DNA of 64,000 bases from Fodinicurvata sediminis DSM 21159 (GCF_000420625.1 NZ_ATVH01000015.1:372001-436000); one strand, 5' to 3'; shown: positions 25,179 through 34,666, counted from the first letter of the stretch. The notes: generated from the letters alone by a model not told the origin. Numbers and translations are program-made.

Positions 25179-25817
25179 ATGACACTGCAAACGCAGTCGA
25201 AACGCGGCGCAGCACGCGGGCGCATTCTGGATCAGGCGGAAATGTCCGTCCTGGAAAAGGGGTTTGCGTCGACCTCGATCGAGGAGCTGATCACAGGCGC
25301 CGGCGTTACCAAGAGCGCCTTCTTCTATCATTTCCGGGATAAGAACGAATTGGCGCGGGCCATGATGGAGCGGTACATCGCTCATCATGATGATATGCTG
25401 GCCGACATCCTGCATCGCGCGGATGAACTGCACGAAGACCCGCTGCACAGCTTCCTGGTGGCCATGAAGCTGTTCGAGGAGATGATGGCCGACCTGCCGG
25501 GTTCGCATCCGGGTTGCCTGGTGACCTCGTTCGTATATCAGGACCGCCTGTTCAGCCGGGATGTGCGGGCATTGACGCTGCAAGGCTTTCTGGGCTGGCG
25601 AGAACTGCTTCGTTCACGTCTGGAAAGGATTGCAGAGATCTATCCCCCCTGCATCAAGGTTGACCTGGAGGACCTGGCCGACATGGCCCAATCCCTTGTG
25701 GAAGGTGGAATCGTTGTGTCGCGCCTGACCGAGGATCCCCAGGCCCTGCCACGGCAGATCCAGTTGTTTCGCAGTTTCGTGCGAATGGTTTTCCTGCCGC
25801 AAGCGCAGGTGCTGTAA
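25179..25817 (+). CDS. TetR/AcrR family transcriptional regulator
   Basis: Regulator of 212 residues with an N-terminal helix-turn-helix (FASTSIEELITGAGVTKSAFFYHF) followed by an all-helical ligand domain. The sequence FFYHFRDKNELARAMMERY is textbook TetR. The start at MTLQTQ is chosen because family proteins begin about ten residues before the first helix; a start 11 codons upstream is possible. It is divergent from the TTC38-like gene across 219 bases and upstream of an EAL gene. The target is unknown. Confidence 0.88.
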   Translation: MTLQTQSKRGAARGRILDQAEMSVLEKGFASTSIEELITGAGVTKSAFFYHFRDKNELARAMMERYIAHHDDMLADILHRADELHEDPLHSFLVAMKLFEEMMADLPGSHPGCLVTSFVYQDRLFSRDVRALTLQGFLGWRELLRSRLERIAEIYPPCIKVDLEDLADMAQSLVEGGIVVSRLTEDPQALPRQIQLFRSFVRMVFLPQAQVL

Positions 25818-26000
25818 GCACCCCTCGATCCATCGCCCGGCCCTGTGGTTCGCTCCCGTGACCCAGTGCTTGCACAGGGAACTGTTAACTTCTCCTTATG
25901 ACAGAGGCGCGTAGACTCAAGCCACGCCCTTGCCGCGACCTAGATGTGTCTTTGCAGTCTTTAGGCGAAACCTGTTTCGAGAGAGCCATCCGGATTCCGC

Positions 26001-27662
26001 ATGTCCCTTGCATCCCATCTGCCGCGCCTTCTGGCCTTTTCCTTCGCGGGGGCCGATCTGCTGCTTGAAGCAGGCCGTGATTGCCGGATTCACTTCGCAG
26101 CAGGTGCGGCCGAAAACCTGACCGGACAGTCGGAAGACAGGCTGGTGGGGCAGGCCCTCCACAGCCTGTTCGCCGAGGAGGATCGCACCTTTGTCCGGGG
26201 CATGATCAATGGTCTGGGCAGCGGAGAGCGCATAGGTCCCCTGGCTGTACGGCTGGCCGGTGCCGAGGGACAGGTGCATCCTGCAGTCATCGGGCTGTGC
26301 TGCCTGCCGGACAATCCCACCCTGGTGCATTGCACCCTGTCCCTGAGAGGTGTTCAGGCGTTGGCGCAATCCAGTGCGCCGCGGGATCCCGAAAGCCAGC
26401 TTTTGCAGGGCTCTGCCTTCCCGCGGGCCGTCGAGCAGGCGCTGCAACATGCACGGGAATTGGACCAGAAGGTTACCATGACCCTGCTGGACCTGGATGG
26501 CCTGGGTCAGATTCGAGACGAGATGGAAGCCTCGGATTCCCGTTTGCTGCTGGATCGCATCTGCGCCAACCTTCGGGCTTCTTCCCTGGATGGACAGACT
26601 GTGGCCCGGCTGGCCGAAAACCGTTTCGGCCTGGTGCATCAGGCGTCTCTGTCGGGGCAGGAAATGGCGCGGCGCCTTTCGACGGTGGTGCGGCAATCGC
26701 ATCCGCTGGCTGGCAAGCTGTCGGTGGAGGGCGCGGTCCTGCCGCTGGAGAACCGCGGCCTGGAAAGGGCGGACATGATCCGTGCCATCGCCTATGCCGC
26801 CGAGCGCTTTGCCAGCAGCGGGCGCATCCCGGGTGAGGATCTTCCCGGCGTGATCGAGAATTCGGTGCGTGAGACCCTGGAACGCATGGAGGATTTCAGG
26901 CAGGTCCTTTCCCAGCGCAGGTTTCACTTTCTCTATCAGCCGGTCGTGCGTCTTGTGGACCGAAGGCCGGCGCATTTCGAGCTTCTGGTGCGTTTCGAGG
27001 ACGAGGTTTCACCCCAGGAAAAACTGGATTTCGCCGAGAACCTGGGCCTGATATGCGATTTTGACTTGGCGGTCTGTCACCATGCCGTGAACCTCTTGTC
27101 GGACAGCAAGTGCGATGCCCGATTGAAACTGGCGGTCAACCTTTCGGGGCACTCCATTCTGAACAGCGTGTTCATCAAGAGCCTGGATGCCTTGCTGAAG
27201 GCCAACAAGGCCATTTCCCGACGCCTGATCTTCGAGATCACGGAGAGTGCGGAACTGACAGATCTCGAGACAGCCCACCGTGTCATCCAGACCATCCGCA
27301 TGCTGGGACACCGGGTGTTCCTGGATGACTTCGGCGCTGGTGCAGCGTCGTTCCGCTATCTGAGTGCGCTGGCGGTCGATGGCATCAAGATCGATGGCCG
27401 CTATATCCGTGAGATGGGGCGCGCGCCTCGCGACCTGGCCATGCTGCGTGGCTTGAAGCGGATTTGCGATGACCTGGAAATAGAAATCGTCGCCGAGCGC
27501 GTGGAAACCGAGACCCAGGCGGCACGCTTGCGTGAACTGGGCCTGCCACTGGCACAGGGCTGGTTGTTCGGAAAACCGACTGCAAAGCCGCGCTTGGCCA
27601 GAGATGCCGAGGCGCAAGTCCACGCGGAAGGGATGTTTCGTGGCCTGCGTGGGCGCGCATAG
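26001..27662 (+). CDS. EAL domain protein with PAS-like and degenerate GGDEF regions
   Basis: A 553-residue cytosolic protein: PAS-like region (about 10-115), a GGDEF-like fold (about 140-280) whose signature is replaced by AENRFGL, and a C-terminal EAL domain (from about 295). The EAL signature reads ELL; NLS, EITES, DDFGAGAAS and KIDGRY are kept, while the usual EGVET reads AERVET. Phosphodiesterase activity is possible, but a receptor role for cyclic-di-GMP is also credible. No membrane segments. The start ATG has no obvious ribosome site. Confidence 0.85.
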   Translation: MSLASHLPRLLAFSFAGADLLLEAGRDCRIHFAAGAAENLTGQSEDRLVGQALHSLFAEEDRTFVRGMINGLGSGERIGPLAVRLAGAEGQVHPAVIGLCCLPDNPTLVHCTLSLRGVQALAQSSAPRDPESQLLQGSAFPRAVEQALQHARELDQKVTMTLLDLDGLGQIRDEMEASDSRLLLDRICANLRASSLDGQTVARLAENRFGLVHQASLSGQEMARRLSTVVRQSHPLAGKLSVEGAVLPLENRGLERADMIRAIAYAAERFASSGRIPGEDLPGVIENSVRETLERMEDFRQVLSQRRFHFLYQPVVRLVDRRPAHFELLVRFEDEVSPQEKLDFAENLGLICDFDLAVCHHAVNLLSDSKCDARLKLAVNLSGHSILNSVFIKSLDALLKANKAISRRLIFEITESAELTDLETAHRVIQTIRMLGHRVFLDDFGAGAASFRYLSALAVDGIKIDGRYIREMGRAPRDLAMLRGLKRICDDLEIEIVAERVETETQAARLRELGLPLAQGWLFGKPTAKPRLARDAEAQVHAEGMFRGLRGRA

Positions 27663-28131
27663 ACCCGATTCGCCGGGATTTACCGGTTCGCGCACCGGCG
27701 CTTTCAGGCTGCCGGGGCTGCTTTTTCTGCTGAGCGTCCTGTTCTTCTATGGCGCGCCGAACCCTGGCAAGGCGGCGGAAGGACATGTCATCTATCGCAA
27801 CAAGAGCTCCGAAACTCTGGATTTGCGTTTCGAGGCAGGTAGTTGGACTCAGAGGCCAGCCGTCAGTATCCCTGATGGCGCACAAGCATCGGCAGTGGTT
27901 CACTTCACGGAGGGCGGCGTTGTCGTGCAGACTCTTGGCTATGCCTTTTCGGACGATGCCCGAAGCTACTGTCAGGTACGAGTGGCAACGGTTCCGGGAC
28001 CGGTCGGGTGCCAGATCGAATTGACGCCGGTCAATCATGGGCAGATGGATTGTTTTGCCCGCACTATGCAAAGGGATCGCGCAACCTGTGCCTTCGAGGT
28101 CCAGATCGAGGTCGCGCCCAAGCGTCCCTGA
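27640..28131 (+). CDS. Small secreted protein of unknown function
   Basis: A 163-residue product with a long basic N region, a hydrophobic core (LPGLLFLLSVLFFYG) and a probable cleavage after GKAA, leaving a mature domain of about 115 residues with four cysteines. I do not recognise the family. The GTG at 27640 follows GGAAGGG at good spacing, but overlaps the EAL gene by 23 bases; GTG at 27649 is an alternative. Tight coupling suggests that it is co-expressed with the EAL protein, perhaps as a periplasmic partner. Confidence 0.6.
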   Translation: MACVGAHRPDSPGFTGSRTGAFRLPGLLFLLSVLFFYGAPNPGKAAEGHVIYRNKSSETLDLRFEAGSWTQRPAVSIPDGAQASAVVHFTEGGVVVQTLGYAFSDDARSYCQVRVATVPGPVGCQIELTPVNHGQMDCFARTMQRDRATCAFEVQIEVAPKRP

Positions 28132-28189
28132 GCGCCAGGCAGCCTGTCCAAGGTATCGGGAGCGCCTGCCCTGCGCCTGACGCAAGCCT

Positions 28190-28855
28190 TTACACGCTGC
28201 TGTCGGCGGGTTCGGTGGCGGTATGGCCGTCCTGTTGCATCAATTCGAAAAGGCGCACGAGCGCCTCCGGCGGCTGGGCGCCGGGCAGGGCATAGCGGCC
28301 GTTGCCCAGGAAACAGGGGACTCCGACAATACCGTTCATGCGGGCCTGGGTGTCCTCCTGACGAATGGCGTACCGTTCTTCATCACTGGCAAGATAGGCC
28401 TCAACCTCCCTGCCCGGCAGGCCGCTTTCCCTGGCCAGCCTGATGAGAACGGCACTGTTGCCCAGATTCGCTCCTTCAAGGAAGTAGCCCTGGAAAAGGC
28501 GCTCCAGAAGCTGGTCCTGCAGGCCATGGCGTTCTGCAAAGCGGAGCAGCCGATGCGATTCAAGCGTGTTCGGTGTGCGTTGGATGGCATCGAAATTGAA
28601 ATTGAGGCCCTCTTCCGCCGCCGTCTCGGCAATGGAGCGATAGACACGTTGCGCCCCTTGGTCCGAGCCGAATTTCATGCGCAGATAGCTCTTGCGGTCC
28701 ATCCCCTCAGGCGGCATCTCGGGGTTCAACTGGTAGGCGCGCCAACGGATGCGGGGCAACTGCTGTCCCTGCCAGAGTTCAAGGGCCTGTTCCAGTCGCC
28801 GCTTGCCGATCAGGCACCAGGGACAGATGGTATCGAGATAGACATCGAGTTGCAT
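28190..28855 (-). CDS. DsbA-family oxidoreductase (FrnE-like)
   Basis: Thioredoxin-fold protein of 221 residues with the active site CPWC at 11-14 (DTICPWCLIGKRRLE), and the cis-proline loop GVPCFLG near residue 180. These fit the FrnE / 2-hydroxychromene isomerase-like branch of DsbA, which is cytosolic; no signal peptide is present when started at MQLDVYLD. A longer frame with 45 more residues is open but does not match the family. It converges on the small secreted gene. Confidence 0.88.
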   Translation of the reverse strand: MQLDVYLDTICPWCLIGKRRLEQALELWQGQQLPRIRWRAYQLNPEMPPEGMDRKSYLRMKFGSDQGAQRVYRSIAETAAEEGLNFNFDAIQRTPNTLESHRLLRFAERHGLQDQLLERLFQGYFLEGANLGNSAVLIRLARESGLPGREVEAYLASDEERYAIRQEDTQARMNGIVGVPCFLGNGRYALPGAQPPEALVRLFELMQQDGHTATEPADSSV

Positions 28856-29369
28856 GACAATCCAGCCTTCCTTTGGCATGCCCTGATTCGCAGTAAACGC
28901 TGCCAGGGTGGGGTGGCGCAAGGCCGGCAAGCTCTTGCCTCTACGACATCTTGCGCCTGTGCTGGCGAGGGCACTGCAACATTCCGTCACAGTTGTTTCG
29001 TGCGGAATATGAAAAAGTAAAAAAAATCATTTCTATTCAATGCCTTAATGAAAGGCGCCGGATTGCAGTGGGCCGGGGGGACTGAAACTCGATTTCATTT
29101 CATATCTGGCGCCAGAATCCTTATAACCATAAGAGGTACAAAACCCTTGCCGGAATCCGGCCTGTATCAGGCACTTGGCTGTTGATGTTGAGTGGCTGTA
29201 TCGGGACGGGCAGGACGGACAAGGGGGTGACCAAAGGGGGCTTCCATTCAGCCGTGCACAGGGGTGCAACGGTGTCCAGCAGGAACCTTGAGAGACAGAC
29301 GCCTTGCAACAGGGCTTGAAGGCAAGTGAAACACGAGACCAGTGAACAACGGGACGGAACAGACCGGGC
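28856..29369. other. 514-base gap upstream of the sphingolipid operon
   Basis: No supported gene. The centre (about 28990-29060) is strongly AT-rich compared with its surroundings, with an eight-A run, and the remainder is GC-rich. The layout fits a promoter region plus a long leader for the plus-strand acyl-ACP synthetase operon. Short minus-strand frames here lack family resemblance. I could not identify a known riboswitch. Confidence 0.5.
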
Positions 29370-31166
29370 ATGACGCGTTCGACAATTACGACAAATGAAG
29401 ACCTGCCGCTGCGTGTCGGGGAGTTCGAGACCCTTGCGGAAGGTCTGGATTATGCCGCCCGCGGGCAAACCGGTTGCAACTTCTTTTCCGAGCGGGGCGT
29501 TCTCAACCGTGCGATGACCTACCGGGAAATTCGCGAGGAGGCTCTGGACCTGGCTCCGCGCCTGGTTGCTTCTGGCCTCGAACGCGGCTCAAGGGTGGCC
29601 CTGATTGCCGAGACACGGCCTGAGTTCTTTGTCTTTTTCTTCGCCTGTCAGTATGCGGGCATCGTTCCGGTGCCCTTGCCGCTCAGCGTCAATCTGGGCG
29701 GGCGGGATGCCTATGTGGCACGTCTGGCGGCCATGATGAAGCGCGCGGCTGTCTCGGCTGCAGTCGCCTCGGATGACCTGATCGATATGCTGCGGAGTGC
29801 AGGAGAAGAGGCCGGCATCGAGCGTGTCGGAACACATGAAGAATTCCGCGCGATGAGCGCGAAGAACGGCTTCCTGCGGCCGCTGGAACGCCAGGACCCC
29901 TGTTACATCCAGTTCTCTTCGGGCAGCACCAGCCTGCCGCGCGGCGTTCTGGTGACGCAGAAGGCCATCACCAGCAATGCGCGCGGCATTGGCCAGCACG
30001 GCCTGGCGCTGCAGCCTGGTGATCGGGCGACCTCCTGGTTGCCGCTCTATCACGACATGGGCCTGGTCGGTTTCTTCCTGACGCCGGCCCTGGCGCAGGT
30101 TTCCATCGACTACCTTTCAACCACGACCTTTGCGCGCCGGCCCATGCTGTGGCTGAAGATCCTGTCCGAGTATGGCGGCACGATCTCTTTCAGCCCCACC
30201 TTCGGGTATGACCTCTGCCTGCGGCGCTCGACGAATGTGGATCCGTCACAATTCGAGCTGTCCCAGTGGCGGGTGGCTGGCATTGGCGGCGAAATGGTTC
30301 GTGCCAGCGTCCTGCAGGGCTTTGCGGAACGCTTTGCGGAAAGCGGTTTCAAGCCCAAGGCGTTCCTGCCCTGTTACGGCTTGGCCGAATCCACCTTGGC
30401 GGTCAGCTTCACGCATCTCGATACCGGATTGCAGTTGGATCACGTGGACCGCGAAAGTGCGGCCCTTAAGGGCGTGGCGGTGCCTGTTTCTCCGAACCAG
30501 GACGGAGCCGCCGCTTCGGTGCGTACCTTCGTCAAATGCGGCCGGGTCCTGCCGGGTCATGCGGTGGAAATTCGCGACGACGATGACGGGAAACTGCCGG
30601 AACGCGCCATCGGGCGCGTCTGTGTCCAGGGTCCCAGCCTGATGCAGGGCTATTACCGCGACCTGGAAGCCACCCGTTCCGTGATCACACCCGACGGGTG
30701 GCTGGATACCGGCGATCTAGGCTATCTGGTCGATGGCGAGTTGGTCATCACAGGACGCAGCAAGGACTTGATCATCTGCAATGGCCGGAACATCTGGCCG
30801 CAGGATCTGGAATGGGCGGTAGAAAAGCTGGACGGCGTTCGTGCAGGCGACGTTGCGGCCTTCGCCCATGGCGATGACGAGGATAACGAGCGTGTTATCC
30901 TGGTCGTGGAATGTCGCACACCCGACCCGGAAGCCCGCGAAGCGCTGCGCCGGGACGTGGCCGCCGTGGTCCAGAAAACGGCCGGTGTGAGCTGTGACGT
31001 CGTCTTGGCTCCGCCGCGCTCGCTGACCTTCACCTCGTCCGGCAAGCTGAGCCGCGCAGCGGCCAAGGCGGATTTTGTTGCTGGCCGCATTCGCGACGTG
31101 AACGAGGACCTGCAATCCAGCCAGCAGGACGCTCCCGTACTTGCCATGGCCGTCGGTTCGGACTGA
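29370..31166 (+). CDS. aasR: Fatty acyl-AMP ligase / acyl-ACP synthetase for sphingolipid synthesis
   Basis: Adenylate-forming enzyme of 598 residues. ATP site QFSSGSTSLPRGV (181-193), then YHDMGLVGFF (227-236) and LDTGDLGYLVDGELVITGR, all typical of FadD32/FAAL-type ligases that hand fatty acid to a carrier protein and not to CoA. It heads an operon with a ceramide reductase-like SDR, an ACP and serine palmitoyltransferase, the same set known from Caulobacter, where the synthetase loads the dedicated ACP. The symbol is assigned by this context. Confidence 0.85.
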   Translation: MTRSTITTNEDLPLRVGEFETLAEGLDYAARGQTGCNFFSERGVLNRAMTYREIREEALDLAPRLVASGLERGSRVALIAETRPEFFVFFFACQYAGIVPVPLPLSVNLGGRDAYVARLAAMMKRAAVSAAVASDDLIDMLRSAGEEAGIERVGTHEEFRAMSAKNGFLRPLERQDPCYIQFSSGSTSLPRGVLVTQKAITSNARGIGQHGLALQPGDRATSWLPLYHDMGLVGFFLTPALAQVSIDYLSTTTFARRPMLWLKILSEYGGTISFSPTFGYDLCLRRSTNVDPSQFELSQWRVAGIGGEMVRASVLQGFAERFAESGFKPKAFLPCYGLAESTLAVSFTHLDTGLQLDHVDRESAALKGVAVPVSPNQDGAAASVRTFVKCGRVLPGHAVEIRDDDDGKLPERAIGRVCVQGPSLMQGYYRDLEATRSVITPDGWLDTGDLGYLVDGELVITGRSKDLIICNGRNIWPQDLEWAVEKLDGVRAGDVAAFAHGDDEDNERVILVVECRTPDPEAREALRRDVAAVVQKTAGVSCDVVLAPPRSLTFTSSGKLSRAAAKADFVAGRIRDVNEDLQSSQQDAPVLAMAVGSD

Positions 31167-31206
31167 ACTTGAGGCTTCCCTTTCCGCTCGAAACAGCGGT
31201 GTAGAC

Positions 31207-32196
31207 ATGACCGGAAGACTGAATGTCGCGGCGAATGTGGCCGTGACCGGTGCCACCGGCTTTATCGGCAGCTTTCTTGTGCGCCGCCTCTTGCAGAAGG
31301 GCTGCCGCCTGCGCCTGTTGCTGCGCCGCCCCGAAGCCTGGCAGGAGATCAGGGACAGCCTGCCGAACCCGGAATTCGAAGAGCGTGTCGAAATCATTGA
31401 AGGCGGCCTGGAGCAGGATGAAGCGCTCAGCCGACTGGTGCAGGGTGCTACGACGGTGATTCACTGCGCCGGTCTGATCAAGGCGGTGCAGGCAGAGGAT
31501 TTCCATCGGATCAACGCTGCGGCGACTGCACGTCTCTGCGCCGTGGCGGGCCAATCAGCCTCGGTCGAGCGGATGATCTATCTGTCCACGCTGGCCGCAC
31601 GCGAACCGCAGCTTTCTGCCTATGCTGAGAGCAAGCGCGCCGGCGAGGATGCCGTGCGTTCCTGGTCAAACCGGATGGAGCTTGTGATCATTCGTCCGCC
31701 GGCTGTTTATGGTCCAGGCGATCGTGCCACGCTGCCGCTGTTCCAGCAGATGAACCGGGGTCTGCTGGCCGTTCCTGCCCGCCCAGGAGCGCGCTTTTCG
31801 CTGATCCATGCGCAAGACCTGGTCGAGGCCGTAACGGCCTGTCTGGATATCGAGTTGAGCCGGCCCCTTTGTTTGGAACCCGATGACGAAGCCGAGAATG
31901 GCTACGGCTGGGAAGACCTGGTTCAGATCGCGGGAAAGGTAACGGGACGGCGCGTGCGACTGCTGCGGTTGCCGCCTGCCATGGTCTATCCAATCGCCTG
32001 GAGCAGCGAGAAGCTGGGCCGTATGATAGAGCGCGCGCCCGTACTTACGCCTGGCAAACTGCGCGAGTTGAGTCACACGGATTGGCGGGTCGAGGGAAAC
32101 TGGCGCCGCCAGTTGCAAGACTGCCCGGCCCCACGGGGATTTCTGGACGGTTTTACGCAAACCCTCAACTGGTATAAACAACACGAATGGCTCTAG
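31207..32196 (+). CDS. cerR: NAD-dependent epimerase/dehydratase-type SDR, ceramide reductase-like
   Basis: Extended SDR of 329 residues: cofactor loop GATGFIG (15-21), catalytic Y139 and K143 (YAESK) and S/T near 128. In Caulobacter, an enzyme of this type next to spt reduces the 3-keto group of the N-acylated intermediate to give dihydroceramide. The position between the synthetase and ACP genes supports that role. The ATG at 31207 is used because the family starts just before the glycine-rich loop; the frame is open further upstream. Substrate is inferred from context. Confidence 0.82.
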   Translation: MTGRLNVAANVAVTGATGFIGSFLVRRLLQKGCRLRLLLRRPEAWQEIRDSLPNPEFEERVEIIEGGLEQDEALSRLVQGATTVIHCAGLIKAVQAEDFHRINAAATARLCAVAGQSASVERMIYLSTLAAREPQLSAYAESKRAGEDAVRSWSNRMELVIIRPPAVYGPGDRATLPLFQQMNRGLLAVPARPGARFSLIHAQDLVEAVTACLDIELSRPLCLEPDDEAENGYGWEDLVQIAGKVTGRRVRLLRLPPAMVYPIAWSSEKLGRMIERAPVLTPGKLRELSHTDWRVEGNWRRQLQDCPAPRGFLDGFTQTLNWYKQHEWL

Positions 32197-32241
32197 CAGG
32201 CGTTCCAGGGGAGCGCCATTGGCCAAGGGATCGAACGGATC

Positions 32242-32502
32242 ATGGAAGAGATGCAGAACGACAGAGACAGCGTATTCCAGGATATCTGCGGCTTTCTGGA
32301 ACAATACAATCGCAACAAGGTCGAGATCACGGGCAGCACCGATCTCAACAGTGATCTGAACATTGATTCCGTGGCCGCCATGGACATTATCATGGAAGTC
32401 GAGGATCGCTACGAAATCGATATTCCCATCAATCTCGTCGCGGAACTGCGGACCGTCGATGATCTGGTCTCTGCCGTCCAGAAGCAGAAGGAGGCCGGCT
32501 GA
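32242..32502 (+). CDS. acpR: Dedicated acyl carrier protein for serine palmitoyltransferase
   Basis: Acidic carrier protein of 86 residues with the phosphopantetheine serine at S43 in LNIDSVAAMD, four helices and the usual VEDRYEIDIP segment. It is a second ACP, unlike the fabG-linked one, and sits directly upstream of spt with a four-base gap, so it should carry the fatty acyl group used for 3-ketosphinganine formation. The start at the first of two Met codons is not certain (the alternative is three codons downstream). Confidence 0.9.
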   Translation: MEEMQNDRDSVFQDICGFLEQYNRNKVEITGSTDLNSDLNIDSVAAMDIIMEVEDRYEIDIPINLVAELRTVDDLVSAVQKQKEAG

Positions 32503-32506
32503 CATC

Positions 32507-33715
32507 ATGGATATCTTCGACAAGTACGGGCCAATATCCGAGCGTCGCGACAGCCTGCTGCAGGCGGGTTTGAATCCCTTTGGCCTGCGCATGGACAAGA
32601 TTCTCTCGCCCACCGAAGCCTTGATTAATGGACGCAAGACAATCCTGGTCGGCACCAACAACTATCTGGGCCTGACTTTCGACCCGGATTGTATCGAGGC
32701 CGGCTGCGAGGCCATGCGTGAACAGGGAACCGGTACCACCGGTTCGCGCATTGCCAATGGAAGCTATGGCCTGCACGAGGAGTTGGAGGAGGCGATCGCC
32801 CGCTATCTGAAGTGCAAATCTGCCATCGTCTTTCCCACAGGCTATCAGGCCAACCTGGGCATGATCGCTGGGCTGGCGGGCCCCAAGGACACCATTCTCC
32901 TGGATGCTGACTCCCACGCCAGCATCTATGACGGCTGCCGCCTGAGCGGCGCCACGCTGATCCGTTTTCGCCACAACGACCCGGCCGATCTGGACCGTCG
33001 CCTGTCCCGTCTGAAGAACGAGGAAGGTGTCGCGCTCGTCATCGTCGAGGGCATTTATTCCATGCTGGGCGATATTGCCCCGCTCAAGGAATTCATCGAG
33101 GTCAAGAAGCGCCATGGGGCCTTCATCCTGGTGGATGAGGCGCACTCCCTGGGCGTCATGGGCGAGCATGGCCGCGGTGTGGCCGAAGCCTGCGGCGTCG
33201 AGGCGGACGTGGATTTCGTCGCCGGTACCTTCAGCAAGAGCCTGGGCGCGATTGGCGGTTTCGGGGCCTCCAATCATCCGCACTTCGATCGCCTGCGCTA
33301 TTGCAGCCGTCCCTACATGTTCACGGCCTCGGCTTCCCCGGCCAGCGTCGTGACCGTGACCAAGGCGATCGAGAAAATCGAGCAGAACCCTGACCTGATC
33401 CGCAAGCTCTGGCGCAACGCCAACGCCCTGTATCAGGGCCTGAGCGACCTGGGTTTCGAGATCTGTGCGCCGGCGAGTCCCGTGATCGCCGTGCGCCTGA
33501 GCGATGAGCAAACGGCCGTCTATTTCTGGAATCGGCTTGTCGAGGAAGGCGTCTACGTCAATCTGGCCATTCCGCCGGGCACGCCCAATGGTGTGTGCCT
33601 GTTGCGCTGTTCCGTTTCCGCCGCGCACAGTGAAGCGCAAATCGAGGAAGTCTGCGGCCGGTTCGAGAAGATTCTGCGGGAGTGGGAGGCGCAGACGTCC
33701 GCTGCCACTGTCTAA
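32507..33715 (+). CDS. spt: Serine palmitoyltransferase
   Basis: PLP enzyme of 402 residues in the alpha-oxoamine synthase family. The PLP lysine is K244 in TFSKSLGAIGGF; H137 (DADSHAS) stacks on the cofactor and the DEAHS motif gives D210 and H213. The family also includes AONS, KBL and ALAS; linkage to an ACP, an acyl-ACP synthetase, a CerR-like SDR and a ceramide synthase argues for SPT. It condenses serine with an acyl thioester to give 3-ketosphinganine. The start at MDIFDKYG is preferred since the frame upstream lies over the ACP gene. Confidence 0.9.
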   Translation: MDIFDKYGPISERRDSLLQAGLNPFGLRMDKILSPTEALINGRKTILVGTNNYLGLTFDPDCIEAGCEAMREQGTGTTGSRIANGSYGLHEELEEAIARYLKCKSAIVFPTGYQANLGMIAGLAGPKDTILLDADSHASIYDGCRLSGATLIRFRHNDPADLDRRLSRLKNEEGVALVIVEGIYSMLGDIAPLKEFIEVKKRHGAFILVDEAHSLGVMGEHGRGVAEACGVEADVDFVAGTFSKSLGAIGGFGASNHPHFDRLRYCSRPYMFTASASPASVVTVTKAIEKIEQNPDLIRKLWRNANALYQGLSDLGFEICAPASPVIAVRLSDEQTAVYFWNRLVEEGVYVNLAIPPGTPNGVCLLRCSVSAAHSEAQIEEVCGRFEKILREWEAQTSAATV

Positions 33716-33731
33716 GGGATAGGGTCTGCGC

Positions 33732-34658
33732 TCAGCGAAAGCCGCCCCTGCGATAGAGGCGCCACGCCAGCACTGGTGCCGAAAGCAGAGGGTGCCGCTT
33801 CTGCCAGGCCGTGGGCTCAACGCGGACTCCCGAGTGCCGCTCGATCTTCCATAGCAGATAGGACTGCCCATCTGCGAAGGTGAAAGCGGCTTTCGCCAAA
33901 CGCAGGATCGACAGGACCTTGCCCGCCACACGCCGCAGGCGCCAGGCCAGCGCTGTCTTCCACTGCACCTGCTTTTCAGCCTCGGCCAGCAGCCGGGAGT
34001 CCTTCAGGCTGTCCCAGGCCCGGTCATAGCGTTCCTGATAGCGATCGTAGAGCTGGCGTGCCCGGCCGCCGCCTTCGGCCCTGAGTTCGGTACGGTAGGT
34101 TTCGGCAAAGGCCCGGGACCAGAGCGCTTCCGATGTGGGAGGTGTTATGAAAAGGGGGCGGGTTTTCTGAGCCAGGGTGGCCACGGCACGCGCCAGGGCC
34201 GTTACGGTCTGTCGTCGACTTTCGGAATTCCGCGCAAGCACTATGCCGCTTGGCTGTGCGAAGCGCGCCCAGAAGTAGGGATGGAAGCCGTCCGGTCCGA
34301 CACGCTGGGCAAACTGCTCCAGGGTCATGACGGCATACTTGGCGCGCACCGTACGTCCTTCATGCTCGGTCTCCATGTAATAGACATTGGGGGGCAGGGT
34401 ACGGTTCAAGCGCCGCAGGACAGGATTTTCCTGCAGGTCCTGGTAGCTTTCCAGCAGCAGGTAGAGATCGACCAGGCCGTCATAGGGTGTGCCGCCACGC
34501 AGGCAGCTGCCATAGAACAGAACAGCCTGCACCGCGTCCGGATGGCCGTTGGTTGCCTTTTGACAGGCGGCTCTTGCAACGCTGAGCACAGCCGGCTCCG
34601 CAGGGTGCTGGCTTTCCCGTTCCACAAGCTCGATCAGGCTGTCCGGAAGTTCTGTCAT
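33732..34658 (-). CDS. Polymerase-beta-fold nucleotidyltransferase-like protein, degenerate site
   Basis: A 308-residue protein. Near the N terminus, FYGSCLRGG (48-56) followed by GLVDLYLLLE (61-70) matches the nucleotidyltransferase pattern GS-x-DxD, but the second Asp is replaced by Tyr (D64 then Y66), so the metal site may be weak or lost. The rest is basic and helical with YDRYQERYDRAWDSL, and no clear domain. It ends the minus-strand sphingolipid operon, nine bases behind the lipid kinase gene, and converges on spt. A role in head-group transfer is inferred; catalysis is uncertain. Confidence 0.7.
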   Translation of the reverse strand: MTELPDSLIELVERESQHPAEPAVLSVARAACQKATNGHPDAVQAVLFYGSCLRGGTPYDGLVDLYLLLESYQDLQENPVLRRLNRTLPPNVYYMETEHEGRTVRAKYAVMTLEQFAQRVGPDGFHPYFWARFAQPSGIVLARNSESRRQTVTALARAVATLAQKTRPLFITPPTSEALWSRAFAETYRTELRAEGGGRARQLYDRYQERYDRAWDSLKDSRLLAEAEKQVQWKTALAWRLRRVAGKVLSILRLAKAAFTFADGQSYLLWKIERHSGVRVEPTAWQKRHPLLSAPVLAWRLYRRGGFR

Positions 34659-34666
34659 TGCCGAGC

